DNA of 64,000 bases from Nitrospirillum sp034427435. Its GTDB lineage: Bacteria; Pseudomonadota; Alphaproteobacteria; Azospirillales; Azospirillaceae. The stretch covers positions 248,001 to 312,000 of the forward strand of contig NZ_JAXQNP010000002.1 in assembly GCF_034427435.1 (NCBI RefSeq). Reading direction: 5' to 3'. The notes under the pieces were generated by a model. The model saw only the letters and a program-made list of their open reading frames with translations. It ran no database searches and was not told the DNA's origin. Below, in pieces: positions 45,778-54,069 of this stretch (the stretch's first letter is position 1; each line of letters opens with the position of its first letter). A program made the position numbers and the translations under genes.

Positions 45778-45805
45778 CCCTCAACCGGCGGACGCAGTCG
45801 CGTCC
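45778..45805. repeat. REP-like hairpin repeat, copy 3
   Basis: CCCTCAACCGGC plus hairpin GGACGC-AGTC-GCGTCC, matching copy 1 (1284-1311) at 25 of 28 bases. It begins four bases after the kinase stop, between convergent genes. Confidence 0.55.
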
Positions 45806-45877
45806 TATGTAAAAAAAGCGCTGAGGGGCGGATGCCCCACCGGCGGCTGAGGCGACTTGAAGCTCAGGAAAAAGTAA

Positions 45878-45905
45878 AGGCGGCGCCCCGCGAGGGACGC
45901 CGCCT
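45878..45905 (-). terminator. Terminator of the phasin gene
   Basis: AGGCGGCG / CGCCGCCT stem, 12-nt loop, followed on the minus strand by TTTACTTTTT. It lies 23 bp after the phasin stop. Confidence 0.8.
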
Positions 45906-45927
45906 GAACTTGAAAACTCGGACCAGC

Positions 45928-46410
45928 TCAGTGCTTGGTCTGGGCCTTGGCGATGGCGGCCTTCACTTCCTCGATGCTCTCCCGCACGCGGTTGGACAGC
46001 ACGTCGGCGGCCTCGCTGTTGGACTTGGCGACCAGCTCGGCCAGTTCCTTGACGTTGGCCAGGGCCTTCTCGAAGGCGGTCTTCACCAGTTCGGCCTGCT
46101 TGGCGACCTTGTCTTCCGGGGTGCCGGTCGACAGGAAGTCGGAAACGACGGAAGAGGTCTCTTCCAGGCTCTGGCGCAGGATTTCGGCCTGGCGGCGCAG
46201 GACGGCCTGGATGCCTTCCACGGCCAGCTGGTTCGCGGCCGTCACGGCCTCGATGTTCTTGCGCTGGGCGGAGACGAAGGCATCGACGTCGATGCCCGGC
46301 ACCTTGTAGTCAGCCAGCGTCTTGCTGAAGTCCACCTTGGTGAACTCCGCGAACTTGGACGGGTCGAAGAACTTCATCAGGTCGAAATCGAGGAACGGAT
46401 TGGTCGCCAT
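45928..46410 (-). CDS. phaP: Phasin family protein
   Basis: Amphipathic coat protein of polyhydroxyalkanoate granules. The 160-residue protein is almost entirely helical, with FFDPSKFAEFTKVDFSKTL near the start and FVSAQRKNIEAVTAANQLAVEG, the phasin_2 hallmark. A heptad-rich rest (VAKQAELVKTAFEKALANVKE, ESIEEVKAAIAKAQ) follows. No signal peptide. It is monocistronic with a good promoter, a PhaR-type dyad upstream and its own terminator, which suggests control by PHA granule content. The symbol is by family; several phasin paralogs are usual. Confidence 0.9.
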   Translation of the reverse strand: MATNPFLDFDLMKFFDPSKFAEFTKVDFSKTLADYKVPGIDVDAFVSAQRKNIEAVTAANQLAVEGIQAVLRRQAEILRQSLEETSSVVSDFLSTGTPEDKVAKQAELVKTAFEKALANVKELAELVAKSNSEAADVLSNRVRESIEEVKAAIAKAQTKH

Positions 46411-46463
46411 AGTGTCAGATCCCTATACGGCTTGCGCCGCTGCGGTGCGGCAATTCCGAGGGG

Positions 46464-46492
46464 ATAATGCTTTGGGCCGAGCAGCCGGTCAA
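46464..46492 (-). promoter_or_regulatory. Sigma-70 promoter of the phasin gene
   Basis: On the minus strand TTGACC and CATTAT are spaced by exactly 17 bp, ending 54 bp upstream of the phasin start. Confidence 0.6.
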
Positions 46493-46498
46493 TCGTTT

Positions 46499-46513
46499 TT
46501 GTGCAGCGCACAA
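46499..46513. promoter_or_regulatory. PhaR-type operator upstream of the phasin promoter
   Basis: TTGTGC-AGC-GCACAA is a perfect 6+3+6 dyad six bases upstream of the phasin -35 box. It contains the TGC-N3-GCA core reported for the PHA-responsive repressor PhaR in Paracoccus. Confidence 0.5.
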
Positions 46514-46597
46514 TAAACTCTTTTGGTTAGTACGGGACGGCCAAGCACCGCCATAGGTCGAACCGGCTAGACAGGCCGGACGGGGTGGCCCTTCCGC

Positions 46598-47092
46598 CTA
46601 GGCGACATCCACGATCCGGGCCCCGGCCAGCCGGGCCAGGACGTCGGGGGCGATGGGGAACACCGCGTTGGGTGTGCCGGCAGCGGCCCAAACCGTGGGA
46701 AATGCCAGCAAACGCCGATCGAATAATGTGACGGGCGCCACCGCGTGTCCCAGCGGCGGAACGCCGCCGATAGGGTAACCGGTGGTCAATCGCACATATT
46801 CCGGGTCCGCCCGCATGAGCCGATCCCCGTTGAGGATGTCGGCCAGGGCCTTGGCCACCAAGGCCTCGTTGATGCGCGTGGCACCCGACGCGACCACCAG
46901 GACGGACGCGTTCTTCTCGCGAGTGCGAAAAACAATTGACTTGGCGATTTGTGCTGCATCGCAACCGATTACCGCTGCCGCCTCGGCCGCCGTGCGGGTG
47001 GTGGCGGCGAATTCCACCACGTGGATGGGCTGGCCGAGGTCGTTCAGCAGGTTCTGGATCTTCTGCGCACTGGGGCTGAGGGGGCCGGCCAT
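46598..47092 (-). CDS. YbaK/EbsC-type aminoacyl-tRNA deacylase
   Basis: A 164-residue cytosolic protein of the YbaK/ProX editing superfamily, which hydrolyses mischarged tRNAs (for example Cys- or Ala-tRNA-Pro). Family landmarks are CDAAQIAKSIVFRT with the conserved Lys, VLVVASGATRINEA, and GYPIGGVPPLGH. Which mischarged tRNA it clears cannot be read from sequence. It follows proC by 4 bp, so the two are translationally close and probably co-transcribed. Confidence 0.88.
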   Translation of the reverse strand: MAGPLSPSAQKIQNLLNDLGQPIHVVEFAATTRTAAEAAAVIGCDAAQIAKSIVFRTREKNASVLVVASGATRINEALVAKALADILNGDRLMRADPEYVRLTTGYPIGGVPPLGHAVAPVTLFDRRLLAFPTVWAAAGTPNAVFPIAPDVLARLAGARIVDVA

Positions 47093-47096
47093 GGTG

Positions 47097-47900
47097 TCAG
47101 CCCGCCAGTTCCCGTGACCGCCGGTCCGCCGCGGCGACCGCGCGGACCATCAGCGGCGTCAGCCCCTGGGCCTCATCCATCAGGACATCCAGCGCCGCCT
47201 GGGTCGTGCCCTTGGGACTGGTGACGTTGATACGCAGCTGGGTGGCGGTGGTGTCGGGGTTCCGGTGCAGCAGCTCGCCGGCACCGGTGACGGTGGCGCG
47301 CGCCAGACGCAACGCCAGGTCGGGCGGAAGTCCCGCCGCCGCCCCGGCGGCGGCCAGGGCCTCCACCAGATGGAAGACATAGGCGGGGCCGCTGCCGGAC
47401 ACCGCGGTCACGGCGTCGATCAGGCCCTCCTCCTCAACCCAGACCACCTCGCCCACCGCGCTCAGCAGGCTTTGGCAGAGGTCGCGCTGGGCCGCGGAAA
47501 CGGCGGGCGTGGCGTAAGCGCCGGAAATGCCGCGCCCCACAGCCGCCGGCGTGTTGGGCATGGCCCGCACCAGGGCGGTTCCCGGGCCCAGCACCTTCTG
47601 GAAATAGGCGACGGTCTTGCCGGCGGCGATGGACAGGAACACGGCCCGCCCGGCATAGGGCAGGTAAGCCGGCAGGGCCTGGTCCATCATCTGGGGCTTC
47701 ACCGCCAGCACAACGGCGGTGGGCGTGAAGTCGGCCGGGATCTGGGCCGGGTCGGCGACGAGGGTGGCCCCTTCCGGCGCGGTGCCGGCAACTGGGTCGA
47801 CGATGACGACGCGGCGGACGGTGCCGGCGGCCCGCCAACCGGCAAGCATGGCGCCGCCCATCTTGCCGCAGCCCACCAACAACAAATCCACGGCCGTCAT
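47097..47900 (-). CDS. proC: Pyrroline-5-carboxylate reductase
   Basis: Reduces pyrroline-5-carboxylate to proline with NAD(P)H. The 267-residue protein has the N-terminal Rossmann motif VDLLLVGCGKMGGAMLAGW, VVLAVKPQMMDQAL, AMPNTPAAVGRGISG, and the family signature around VTAVSGSGPAYVFHLVEALA. Start MTAVDLLLVG. It sits 53 bp after the YbjN-like gene and 4 bp before the YbaK-like gene in a minus-strand run beginning near ubiK. Confidence 0.96.
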   Translation of the reverse strand: MTAVDLLLVGCGKMGGAMLAGWRAAGTVRRVVIVDPVAGTAPEGATLVADPAQIPADFTPTAVVLAVKPQMMDQALPAYLPYAGRAVFLSIAAGKTVAYFQKVLGPGTALVRAMPNTPAAVGRGISGAYATPAVSAAQRDLCQSLLSAVGEVVWVEEEGLIDAVTAVSGSGPAYVFHLVEALAAAGAAAGLPPDLALRLARATVTGAGELLHRNPDTTATQLRINVTSPKGTTQAALDVLMDEAQGLTPLMVRAVAAADRRSRELAG

Positions 47901-47953
47901 CCCCGCCCCATCGTCATGTCAGTCAAATTAAAGGTCACGGGGTGTGGGCTGTA

Positions 47954-48457
47954 TCAAGCTTCGCCGAGCGTGTCCAGAATGGCGGCGGACACGGCGTCCG
48001 CGGCACTTTTACCGCCCCAGATGACGAACTGGAACGCGGGGTAGTAGCGCTCGCACTCCGCCACCGCGATCTCGACCAGATCCTCGATCTGTTCCACGCT
48101 GGCCGCGCGGGTCCCGCGCAGCAGCAAGGTCTGGCGGAACATGGGCGTATGCTCTTCGCTGCACACGTCGAAATGCCCCAGCCACATCTTGCCGTTCACC
48201 TCGGCCAGCAGCTCGGTGACGGCCAGCTTGCGGGCCGGCGGCACCTTCATGTCGAACTGGCAGGAGAACTGCATGGCGCTGACTTCGTTTTGCCAAACGA
48301 AAAACAGCCGGTAGTCGCACCACCGGCCGTTGATCTCGACGATCATCTCGTCTTCGCTGGCGCGCTCGAAGGGCCATTCGTTGGCCGTGACGATCTCCTC
48401 GACGATATCGAGGGGATTATGGGTGGTGCTGCTAGTCTCGACGGCGAGTGCCGACAT
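47954..48457 (-). CDS. YbjN-domain protein
   Basis: A 167-residue cytosolic protein of the YbjN family (type III secretion chaperone-like fold). NPLDIVEEIVTANEWPFERA and SEDEMIVEINGRWCDYRLFF are typical. The alphaproteobacterial form is usually next to proC, as here. Exact function is unknown; in E. coli YbjN affects motility and stress phenotypes. Start MSALAVETSSTTHN at 48457 gives family length; an upstream extension of 14 residues lacks similarity. Confidence 0.85.
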   Translation of the reverse strand: MSALAVETSSTTHNPLDIVEEIVTANEWPFERASEDEMIVEINGRWCDYRLFFVWQNEVSAMQFSCQFDMKVPPARKLAVTELLAEVNGKMWLGHFDVCSEEHTPMFRQTLLLRGTRAASVEQIEDLVEIAVAECERYYPAFQFVIWGGKSAADAVSAAILDTLGEA

Positions 48458-48728
48458 GTTACGCCCTCCTGTCGCGCGCGATGGCAAGGGACGACCCATC
48501 CCACCCGGCGCGGGAACCCGGCGTGTCCGGATTCCCTAATAAAACAAAATCTGGTGCTGCCGGGCGTGGGAGCTACCAGGGGTACGGTGCCAGAGGACAA
48601 CCGCCCCCGCAACCGTCTTCTACCACCCACACGGGCCTCCCGTCCGCCGGCCTGGCCCCAAGGCCGAGGGACGGCCGGGAACCGGGGACGGGGGCCGTGG
48701 GGCACCCCTTCCGATCACTATCGGCCGG

Positions 48729-49058
48729 TCAGGACGGGCTGTCCGCGTTGGCGGTGCCAGCGGCGTCCGCCTTGGCCGCGGCCTTGGCCACCACCAACTC
48801 AAGGTGGGTCACGCGGTCCAGCAGCGCCTGCTGCAGGGCCAGCAGGCGGTTGATCTCGTCCTCCTGCGCGCGGGCGCGGGCGGCCATTTCCTTCACGGCC
48901 TCGAACTCATCGCGGCGGACCATGTCCAGACCACTGAGCACGCGTTCCAGGCGCTGGCGCACATGGCCCTCGACCTCGTTCTTCAGCCCGGCCACGGCAC
49001 CGACGGCGCCACCGGCCACGCGGGCCAAATCGTCCAGCACCTTGTTGTCCACCTGCAT
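48729..49058 (-). CDS. ubiK: Ubiquinone biosynthesis accessory factor UbiK-like (BMFP) protein
   Basis: A 109-residue protein. The first half is helical with DDLARVAGGAVGAVAGLKNE and VEGHVRQRLERVLSGLDMVRRDEF; the second half is a predicted coiled coil (FEAVKEMAARARAQEDEINR through LLDRVTHLELVV). This layout is that of the BMFP/UbiK family, which trimerises and helps UbiJ-dependent aerobic ubiquinone synthesis in E. coli. Ala/Asp-rich tail. Divergent from lgt, 270 bp upstream of the YbjN gene. Confidence 0.85.
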   Translation of the reverse strand: MQVDNKVLDDLARVAGGAVGAVAGLKNEVEGHVRQRLERVLSGLDMVRRDEFEAVKEMAARARAQEDEINRLLALQQALLDRVTHLELVVAKAAAKADAAGTANADSPS

Positions 49059-49416
49059 CGCCTCAATCCTTAAGCAATATCGCCGGCGCGCCGATTCCCG
49101 CCTCCATCCCCACCCTACGGGGAGCCCAATGCGGTGGGGACCCGGGGGGGGGGAGTGGCGGAACAGGCTGACGCGCGGCCATCAAGACGCCATTATCGCC
49201 GGCCACGTTCGCAGGCGCAACAGCACCTTGGAGGGGCCATCCGACGGGGGCCGGTTGCGACCCCGGCGCGGTCCCCCTATAAAGCCGTCAGTCAGGCCCA
49301 CATCTTCCCAACGGTCCTGGCCATGTGGGAACGGGGACCGTCCGGCACAAGAGCCGCCTCCCAGCCCATCCTGGCCCGGAACCAGAAGAGACCTCCACGG
49401 GGATATCCGCAGCATC
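49059..49416. other. Divergent intergenic region between ubiK and lgt
   Basis: This 358-bp region has no credible gene. It holds a G10 run at 49144-49153 and, at 49255-49283, a good promoter for lgt. A stretch after the G run recalls the D-arm of tRNA-Leu, but no cloverleaf can be completed. Confidence 0.5.
49255..49283 (+). promoter_or_regulatory. Sigma-70 promoter of lgt
   Basis: TTGCGA and TATAAA are separated by exactly 17 bp, ending 133 bp before the lgt start. It would drive the lgt-midA-pgeF run. Confidence 0.55.
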
Positions 49417-50220
49417 ATGGCCCTCGCCTTTCCCAACATCAGCCCCACGATCGTGGAGATCGGCCCCTTCGCCCTGCGCTGGTACGCGCTGGCCTACATC
49501 GTGGGCGTGACGCTGGGCTATCGCCTGGCGCTGGGCATGGCGCGCCGCATGAACAGCCGCCCCACCCCCTTGGAGCTGGACGACTTCCTGGTCTGGGCGG
49601 TGGTGGGGGTCCTGGCCGGCGGCCGGCTTGGCTTCATCCTGTTCTACAACCTGGATTTCTACCTGCAGCATCCGGTGGACATGCTGAAGGTCTGGAACGG
49701 GGGCATGTCGTTCCATGGCGGCATGACGGGGGTGACCCTGGCCATCCTGCTCTTCGCCCGGCGGCGCGGCTTCAACCCGCTGGCCCTGGGCGACCTGGCC
49801 GCCGTGGCCGCCCCCATCGGCCTGTTCCTGGGCCGCCTGGCCAATTTCGTGAACGGGGAGCTGTGGGGCCGTCCCACCGACGTGCCCTGGGGCATGGTCT
49901 TCCCCCATGCCGACGACCTGCCCCGCCACCCCAGCCAGCTGTATGAGGCCGGGCTGGAAGGCATCGTGCTGTTCACCGTGCTGTTCCTGTTGTCGCGCGT
50001 GCCATCGGTGCGCGACCGGACAGGCACGCTGAGCGGCGCCTTCCTCATCGGCTACGCCCTGTGCCGCATCACCGCCGAGTTCTTCCGCGAACCCGACGTG
50101 CAGGTCGGCTTCCTGCTGGGCGGCGGCGTCACCATGGGGCAGATTCTGTCCGTGCCCATGGCGCTGATCGGCATCGCCCTGGTGGCCCTGGCCCGCCGCC
50201 GCGTGCCGGCGGCGGCCTGA
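49417..50220 (+). CDS. lgt: Phosphatidylglycerol:prolipoprotein diacylglyceryl transferase
   Basis: Inner-membrane enzyme that attaches diacylglycerol to the lipobox Cys, the first step of lipoprotein maturation, before LspA. The 267-residue protein has seven predicted membrane helices. Family motifs are RWYALAYIVGVTLGYRL, SFHGGMTGV (catalytic His), and the Lgt signature GRLANFVNGELWGRPTDVPW. RHPSQLYEA and RITAEFFREPD are also typical. The ATG at 49417 (MALAFPNISPTIVEIGPF) fits; the frame is open far upstream without similarity. Its stop overlaps the midA start (TGATG). Confidence 0.97.
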   Translation: MALAFPNISPTIVEIGPFALRWYALAYIVGVTLGYRLALGMARRMNSRPTPLELDDFLVWAVVGVLAGGRLGFILFYNLDFYLQHPVDMLKVWNGGMSFHGGMTGVTLAILLFARRRGFNPLALGDLAAVAAPIGLFLGRLANFVNGELWGRPTDVPWGMVFPHADDLPRHPSQLYEAGLEGIVLFTVLFLLSRVPSVRDRTGTLSGAFLIGYALCRITAEFFREPDVQVGFLLGGGVTMGQILSVPMALIGIALVALARRRVPAAA

Positions 50221-51368
50221 TGCCCGGTCTCGGCACCCTGTCCGACGCTGGCCCGGTCACGCTGACCGATCATCTTGTCCGCCGCATCGGGCGCGAGGGC
50301 CCCTTGCGTCTGTCCACCTTCATGGCCGAGGCGCTGGGCCACCCCACCCTGGGGTACTACACCACCCGCGACCCGCTGGGTGCCGCCGGTGATTTCACCA
50401 CCGCGCCGGAAATCAGCCAGATGTTCGGGGAACTGCTGGGCCTCTGGTGCGCCCAGGCTTGGCTGACCCTGGGCTCCCCCGCGACGGTGCACCTGGTGGA
50501 GCTGGGCCCCGGGCGCGGCACGCTGATGGCCGACGCACTGCGCGCCATGGCCCGCGTCCCCGGACTGACCGCGGCGCTGCGTGTGCACATGGTGGAAACC
50601 AGCCCGGCGCTGCGGGAACGGCAGAGGGCGGCCCTGTCAGCCCTGCCCGACGCCACCCGGCCGCCCCATCCCATTGCCTGGGCCGACAGCCTGGAGTCGG
50701 TGCCCGAGGGACCGCTGCTGCTGCTGGCCAACGAGTTCTTCGACGCCCTGCCCATCCGCCAATTGCAGAAGACGGAGCGCGGCTGGGCGGAGCGGTGCGT
50801 CACCTGGGACGCGGACGCCGGCCGCTTCGCCTGGGCGCTGGACGCCACCGGCGGCGCGGAGCTGCTGGTGCCGCCCGACCTGCGCGCGGCCGCGCCCGGC
50901 AGCGTGGTGGAGATTTGCCCGGCCGCCCTGACAGTAGCGGGTGAGATCGGACGCCGCCTGGCGGCGCATCCCGGCGCCGCCCTGGTGGTGGACTATGGCT
51001 ATGACGCCCCGCCGCAGGGCGACACGCTGCAGGCGGTGCGCGGGCACGCCTATGCCGCCGTGCTGGAGGATCCCGGCCAGGCCGACCTGACGGCCCATGT
51101 CGATTTCCGCACCCTGGCCGCCACGGCGGTGGCGGCCGGCGCCCAGTCCCATGGCATTGTCGAGCAGGGCGCCCTGCTGCACCGTCTGGGCATCCAGCAG
51201 CGCGCCGCCACCTTGAAGCGGGGCGCGGCAGCCCCGCAGGCCCATGCCATCGACCTGGCGCTGGACCGCCTGACGCACCCCGACCAGATGGGCAGGCTGT
51301 TCAAGGCCCTGGCCCTGACCAGCCCGGGCGCGCCCCCGCCCGCCGGCTTCGAACCCAGCGAAGGCTGA
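50220..51368 (+). CDS. MidA/NDUFAF7-family SAM-dependent methyltransferase
   Basis: A 382-residue class I methyltransferase of the DUF185/MidA family. Mitochondrial NDUFAF7 dimethylates an arginine of complex I subunit NDUFS2; the bacterial target is probably the equivalent NuoD arginine, by analogy. Signatures are STFMAEALGHPTLGYY, GAAGDFTTAPEISQMFGELL, the SAM-binding VELGPGRGTLMADALR, and LLLANEFFDALPIRQL. ATG at 50220 overlaps the lgt stop by one base. It lies between lgt and pgeF, the usual alphaproteobacterial order. Confidence 0.92.
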   Translation: MPGLGTLSDAGPVTLTDHLVRRIGREGPLRLSTFMAEALGHPTLGYYTTRDPLGAAGDFTTAPEISQMFGELLGLWCAQAWLTLGSPATVHLVELGPGRGTLMADALRAMARVPGLTAALRVHMVETSPALRERQRAALSALPDATRPPHPIAWADSLESVPEGPLLLLANEFFDALPIRQLQKTERGWAERCVTWDADAGRFAWALDATGGAELLVPPDLRAAAPGSVVEICPAALTVAGEIGRRLAAHPGAALVVDYGYDAPPQGDTLQAVRGHAYAAVLEDPGQADLTAHVDFRTLAATAVAAGAQSHGIVEQGALLHRLGIQQRAATLKRGAAAPQAHAIDLALDRLTHPDQMGRLFKALALTSPGAPPPAGFEPSEG

Positions 51369-51370
51369 TC

Positions 51371-52186
51371 ATGACCGCCCCGATCCCTGATGCCCCGATC
51401 CCAGAAGATCACCCCTACCTGACCCTGGACGCGCTGGACCTGCCCGGCGTCCGCCACGGCTATTTCACCCGACGCGATGGGGTGTCCACCGGGCTTTATG
51501 CCGGGCGCAACGTCGGCTTCGGATCGAACGACGATGCCGCCGCCGTGGCGGAGAACCGGGCGCGGTGCGCCGCCGACCTGGGCCTGGGGCCGGAAAGCCT
51601 GGTCACCGTCTATCAGGTGCATAGCCCCACCGTGGTGACGGTGGAGCGGCCCTGGGCGCGGGAGGACGCGCCCCAGGCTGACGCCTTGGTCACGCGCCAG
51701 CGCGGCATCGCGCTGGGCATCCTGACCGCTGATTGCGTGCCCGTGCTGTTCGCCGACTCGACCGCCGGGGTGGTGGGCGCCGCCCATGCCGGCTGGAAGG
51801 GGGCGTTCACCGGCGTGCTGGAGGCGACCGTCCAGGCCATGGCCGCCCTGGGTGCCGACCCGGCCCGCATCGTCGCCGGCGTCGGCCCGCACATCGGCGC
51901 AGACTCTTATGAGGTGGGGCCGGAGTTCGAGGCGCGCTTCCTGGAAGCCGACGGCGCCAACCAGCGCTTTTTCCACCCCGGGCGGCGACCGGGCCACCCG
52001 CTGTTCGACATCGGCGGCTATGTCGGCCACCGGCTGGCGGGCTGTGGTCTGGCCCATGTGTCCCACACCGGCCACGACACGGTCGCGGAGGAGGGCCTGT
52101 TTTTCAGCTACCGTCGGTGCACGCTGCGGCAGGAAGGCGATTATGGACGTCATATCAGTATGATAGCTCTGTCGCGCGCCCACTGA
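51371..52186 (+). CDS. pgeF: PgeF/YfiH-family purine nucleoside phosphorylase (multicopper-oxidase-like laccase domain)
   Basis: A 271-residue protein of the YfiH/LACC1 family. Landmarks are HGYFTRRDGVSTGLY, VYQVHSPTVV, the zinc-binding LTADCVPVLFAD, GAAHAGWKG and GVGPHIGADSYEVG. Family members have been shown to cleave purine nucleosides and to act in peptidoglycan editing, hence the symbol. The start is 2 bp after the midA stop, so it is translated from the lgt-midA-pgeF message. Confidence 0.92.
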   Translation: MTAPIPDAPIPEDHPYLTLDALDLPGVRHGYFTRRDGVSTGLYAGRNVGFGSNDDAAAVAENRARCAADLGLGPESLVTVYQVHSPTVVTVERPWAREDAPQADALVTRQRGIALGILTADCVPVLFADSTAGVVGAAHAGWKGAFTGVLEATVQAMAALGADPARIVAGVGPHIGADSYEVGPEFEARFLEADGANQRFFHPGRRPGHPLFDIGGYVGHRLAGCGLAHVSHTGHDTVAEEGLFFSYRRCTLRQEGDYGRHISMIALSRAH

Positions 52187-52356
52187 CCGGGCAGGCCGCA
52201 AAACGGAAATACCCCCGTACGGGCGCATGCCCCCCGTGCCCTGGCAGCGGGGGGCGGCGGTTTACAGCCTAGGCCTTGCTTGATATGGTCCGCGCGCCTT
52301 TATGAAGGTATGAAGACGCCCCGCCGTCGCCCACGTCCTACTTAAAAGAGCGCGCC

Positions 52357-53289
52357 ATGAAGCTCATCGCCGGCAACAGCAATCGTTCGCTTGCCGAGGC
52401 CATCTCGGTCTGCCTGAAGGTTCCGCTGACGAAGGCCAGCATCCGGCGCTTCAGCGACATGGAAGTCTTCGTGGAAATCCTGGAGAACGTCCGCGGCGAG
52501 GACGTGTTCGTCATCCAGTCCACCTCCTATCCCGCCAACGACAACCTGATGGAACTGCTGGTCACCATCGACGCCCTGCGTCGTGGTTCGGCCCGGCGCA
52601 TCACGGCGGTTCTGCCCTACTACGGCTATGCCCGCCAGGACCGCAAGACCGGTCCCCGCACCCCGATTTCGGCCAAGCTGGTGGCCAACCTGATCACCAC
52701 CGCCGGTGCCAACCGCGTGCTGACCATGGACCTGCACGCCGGCCAGATTCAGGGCTTCTTCGACATCCCGACCGACAACCTGGTGGCCGCCCCGGTGTTC
52801 GTGCAGGACATCGAGGCCACCATGGGCCGCGAGAACCTGATGATCGTGTCGCCGGACGTGGGTGGCGTGGTGCGCGCCCGCTCCATCGCCAACCGCCTGG
52901 ACGCCGACCTGGCCATCATCGACAAGCGGCGTGAGCGCGCCGGCGTGTCGGAGGTGATGAACGTTATCGGCGACGTCAACGGCCGCGACTGCATCCTGGT
53001 CGACGACATCGTCGACAGCGCCGGCACACTGTGCAACGCCGCCGTGGCCCTGAAGGAGCGGGGCGCCAAGTCCGTCCGCGCCTACGTCACCCATGGCGTG
53101 CTGTCCGGCGGCGCCGTGGCCCGCGTGTCCCAGTCCCCGCTGGAGGCGCTGATCACCACCGACAGCATCCAGGCGACCGAGGCCGTGCGCGTGTCGCGCA
53201 ACGTCCGCCACCTGACCGTCGCCCCGCTGATCGCCGAGGCCATTGAGCGCATCAGCACCGAGCGGTCGGTTTCCTCGCTGTTCGACTGA
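52357..53289 (+). CDS. prs: Ribose-phosphate pyrophosphokinase
   Basis: Makes PRPP from ribose-5-phosphate and ATP for nucleotide, His and Trp synthesis; PyrE in this window consumes it. The 310-residue protein has the start MKLIAGNSNRSLAEAI, the ATP/regulatory flexible region YGYARQDRKTGPRTPISAK, the PRPP synthase signature MDLHAGQIQGFFDIPTDN, and the PRPP loop ILVDDIVDSAGTL. Upstream lies a possible -10 TATGAA with imperfectly spaced -35 boxes. It ends at a terminator. Confidence 0.97.
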   Translation: MKLIAGNSNRSLAEAISVCLKVPLTKASIRRFSDMEVFVEILENVRGEDVFVIQSTSYPANDNLMELLVTIDALRRGSARRITAVLPYYGYARQDRKTGPRTPISAKLVANLITTAGANRVLTMDLHAGQIQGFFDIPTDNLVAAPVFVQDIEATMGRENLMIVSPDVGGVVRARSIANRLDADLAIIDKRRERAGVSEVMNVIGDVNGRDCILVDDIVDSAGTLCNAAVALKERGAKSVRAYVTHGVLSGGAVARVSQSPLEALITTDSIQATEAVRVSRNVRHLTVAPLIAEAIERISTERSVSSLFD

Positions 53290-53326
53290 CCTGTCGCCCG
53301 TATCCGGCGACCGTGCCACGCACCCT

Positions 53327-53353
53327 GAAGGCGGCCTCATGGCCGCCTTCTTG
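53327..53353 (+). terminator. Terminator of prs
   Basis: GAAGGCGGCC-TCAT-GGCCGCCTTC, a perfect 10-bp stem, followed by TTG. It lies 38 bp after the prs stop. The short U-run makes it moderately strong. Confidence 0.75.
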
Positions 53354-53454
53354 ACTCAGTGGCTTGACTCCGGGCCGGCGCGCGCATACACCCGCGCATT
53401 CCGACCGCGCTCAGCACCCCTGGAGGCTGGCGCATTGATGTAAGGAGTTAACCC

Positions 53455-54063
53455 ATGACCCAGATTATTGCGTTCGCCGCCGAGGCGCGGAACGGGGCAG
53501 GCAAGGGGACCGCCCGTCAGACCCGCCGCGATGGCCGCATCCCTGCCGTGATCTACGGCAACAAGGAAAAGCCTGTGGCGATCTCGCTCGAGGCCGTCCA
53601 TTTCACCCGCGTGCTGCACAAGCCGGGCTTCTTCACGCACCTGTACGACATCACCGTCGACGGCGTGACCACCCGCACCCTGCCGCGCGACGTCCAGTTC
53701 GACCCGGTGACCGACCGTCCCCTGCACGTCGACTTCCTGCGCGTCAGCGACACCACCGAGATCATCGTGAAGGTCCCGGTGGAGTTCACGGGCCACGACG
53801 CCAGCCCCGGCCTGAAGCGTGGCGGCGTGCTGAACATCGTCCGCCACGAGGTGGAGATGCACGTCCGCGCCAATGACATTCCGGAGCACCTGACGGTCGC
53901 CCTGGATGGTTTCGACGTGGGTGACTCCATCCACATCAGCGCCGTGAAGCTGCCGGAAGGCACCAGCCTGGTTGTCACCGACCGTGACTTCACCGTCGCC
54001 ACCATCGCCGCTCCCTCGGGCCTGAAGTCCGAAGAGAACGCGGCGGCGGCTGCCGAGGCCTGA
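53455..54063 (+). CDS. rplY: 50S ribosomal protein L25 (CTC type)
   Basis: Binds 5S rRNA at the central protuberance. The 202-residue protein is the long CTC form: an N-terminal L25 domain (about residues 1-95, FAAEARNGAGKGTARQTRR, IPAVIYGNKEKPVAI, LPRDVQFDPVTDRPLHVDFL) and a C-terminal TL5-type domain (VPVEFTGHDASPGLKRGG, LNIVRHEVEMHVRANDIPEHL). Acidic/Ala tail. AAGGAG before the ATG is a strong ribosome site. pth begins 6 bp after its stop. Confidence 0.96.
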   Translation: MTQIIAFAAEARNGAGKGTARQTRRDGRIPAVIYGNKEKPVAISLEAVHFTRVLHKPGFFTHLYDITVDGVTTRTLPRDVQFDPVTDRPLHVDFLRVSDTTEIIVKVPVEFTGHDASPGLKRGGVLNIVRHEVEMHVRANDIPEHLTVALDGFDVGDSIHISAVKLPEGTSLVVTDRDFTVATIAAPSGLKSEENAAAAAEA

Positions 54064-54069
54064 TAGACG

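Noticed and set aside
49144..49180. tRNA-Leu-like 5' half (TGGCGGAACAGGCTGACGCG) after a G10 run upstream of lgt
   Set aside because: The D-arm resemblance is real, but no anticodon stem, variable arm or matching 3' acceptor strand can be formed downstream. Probably chance.
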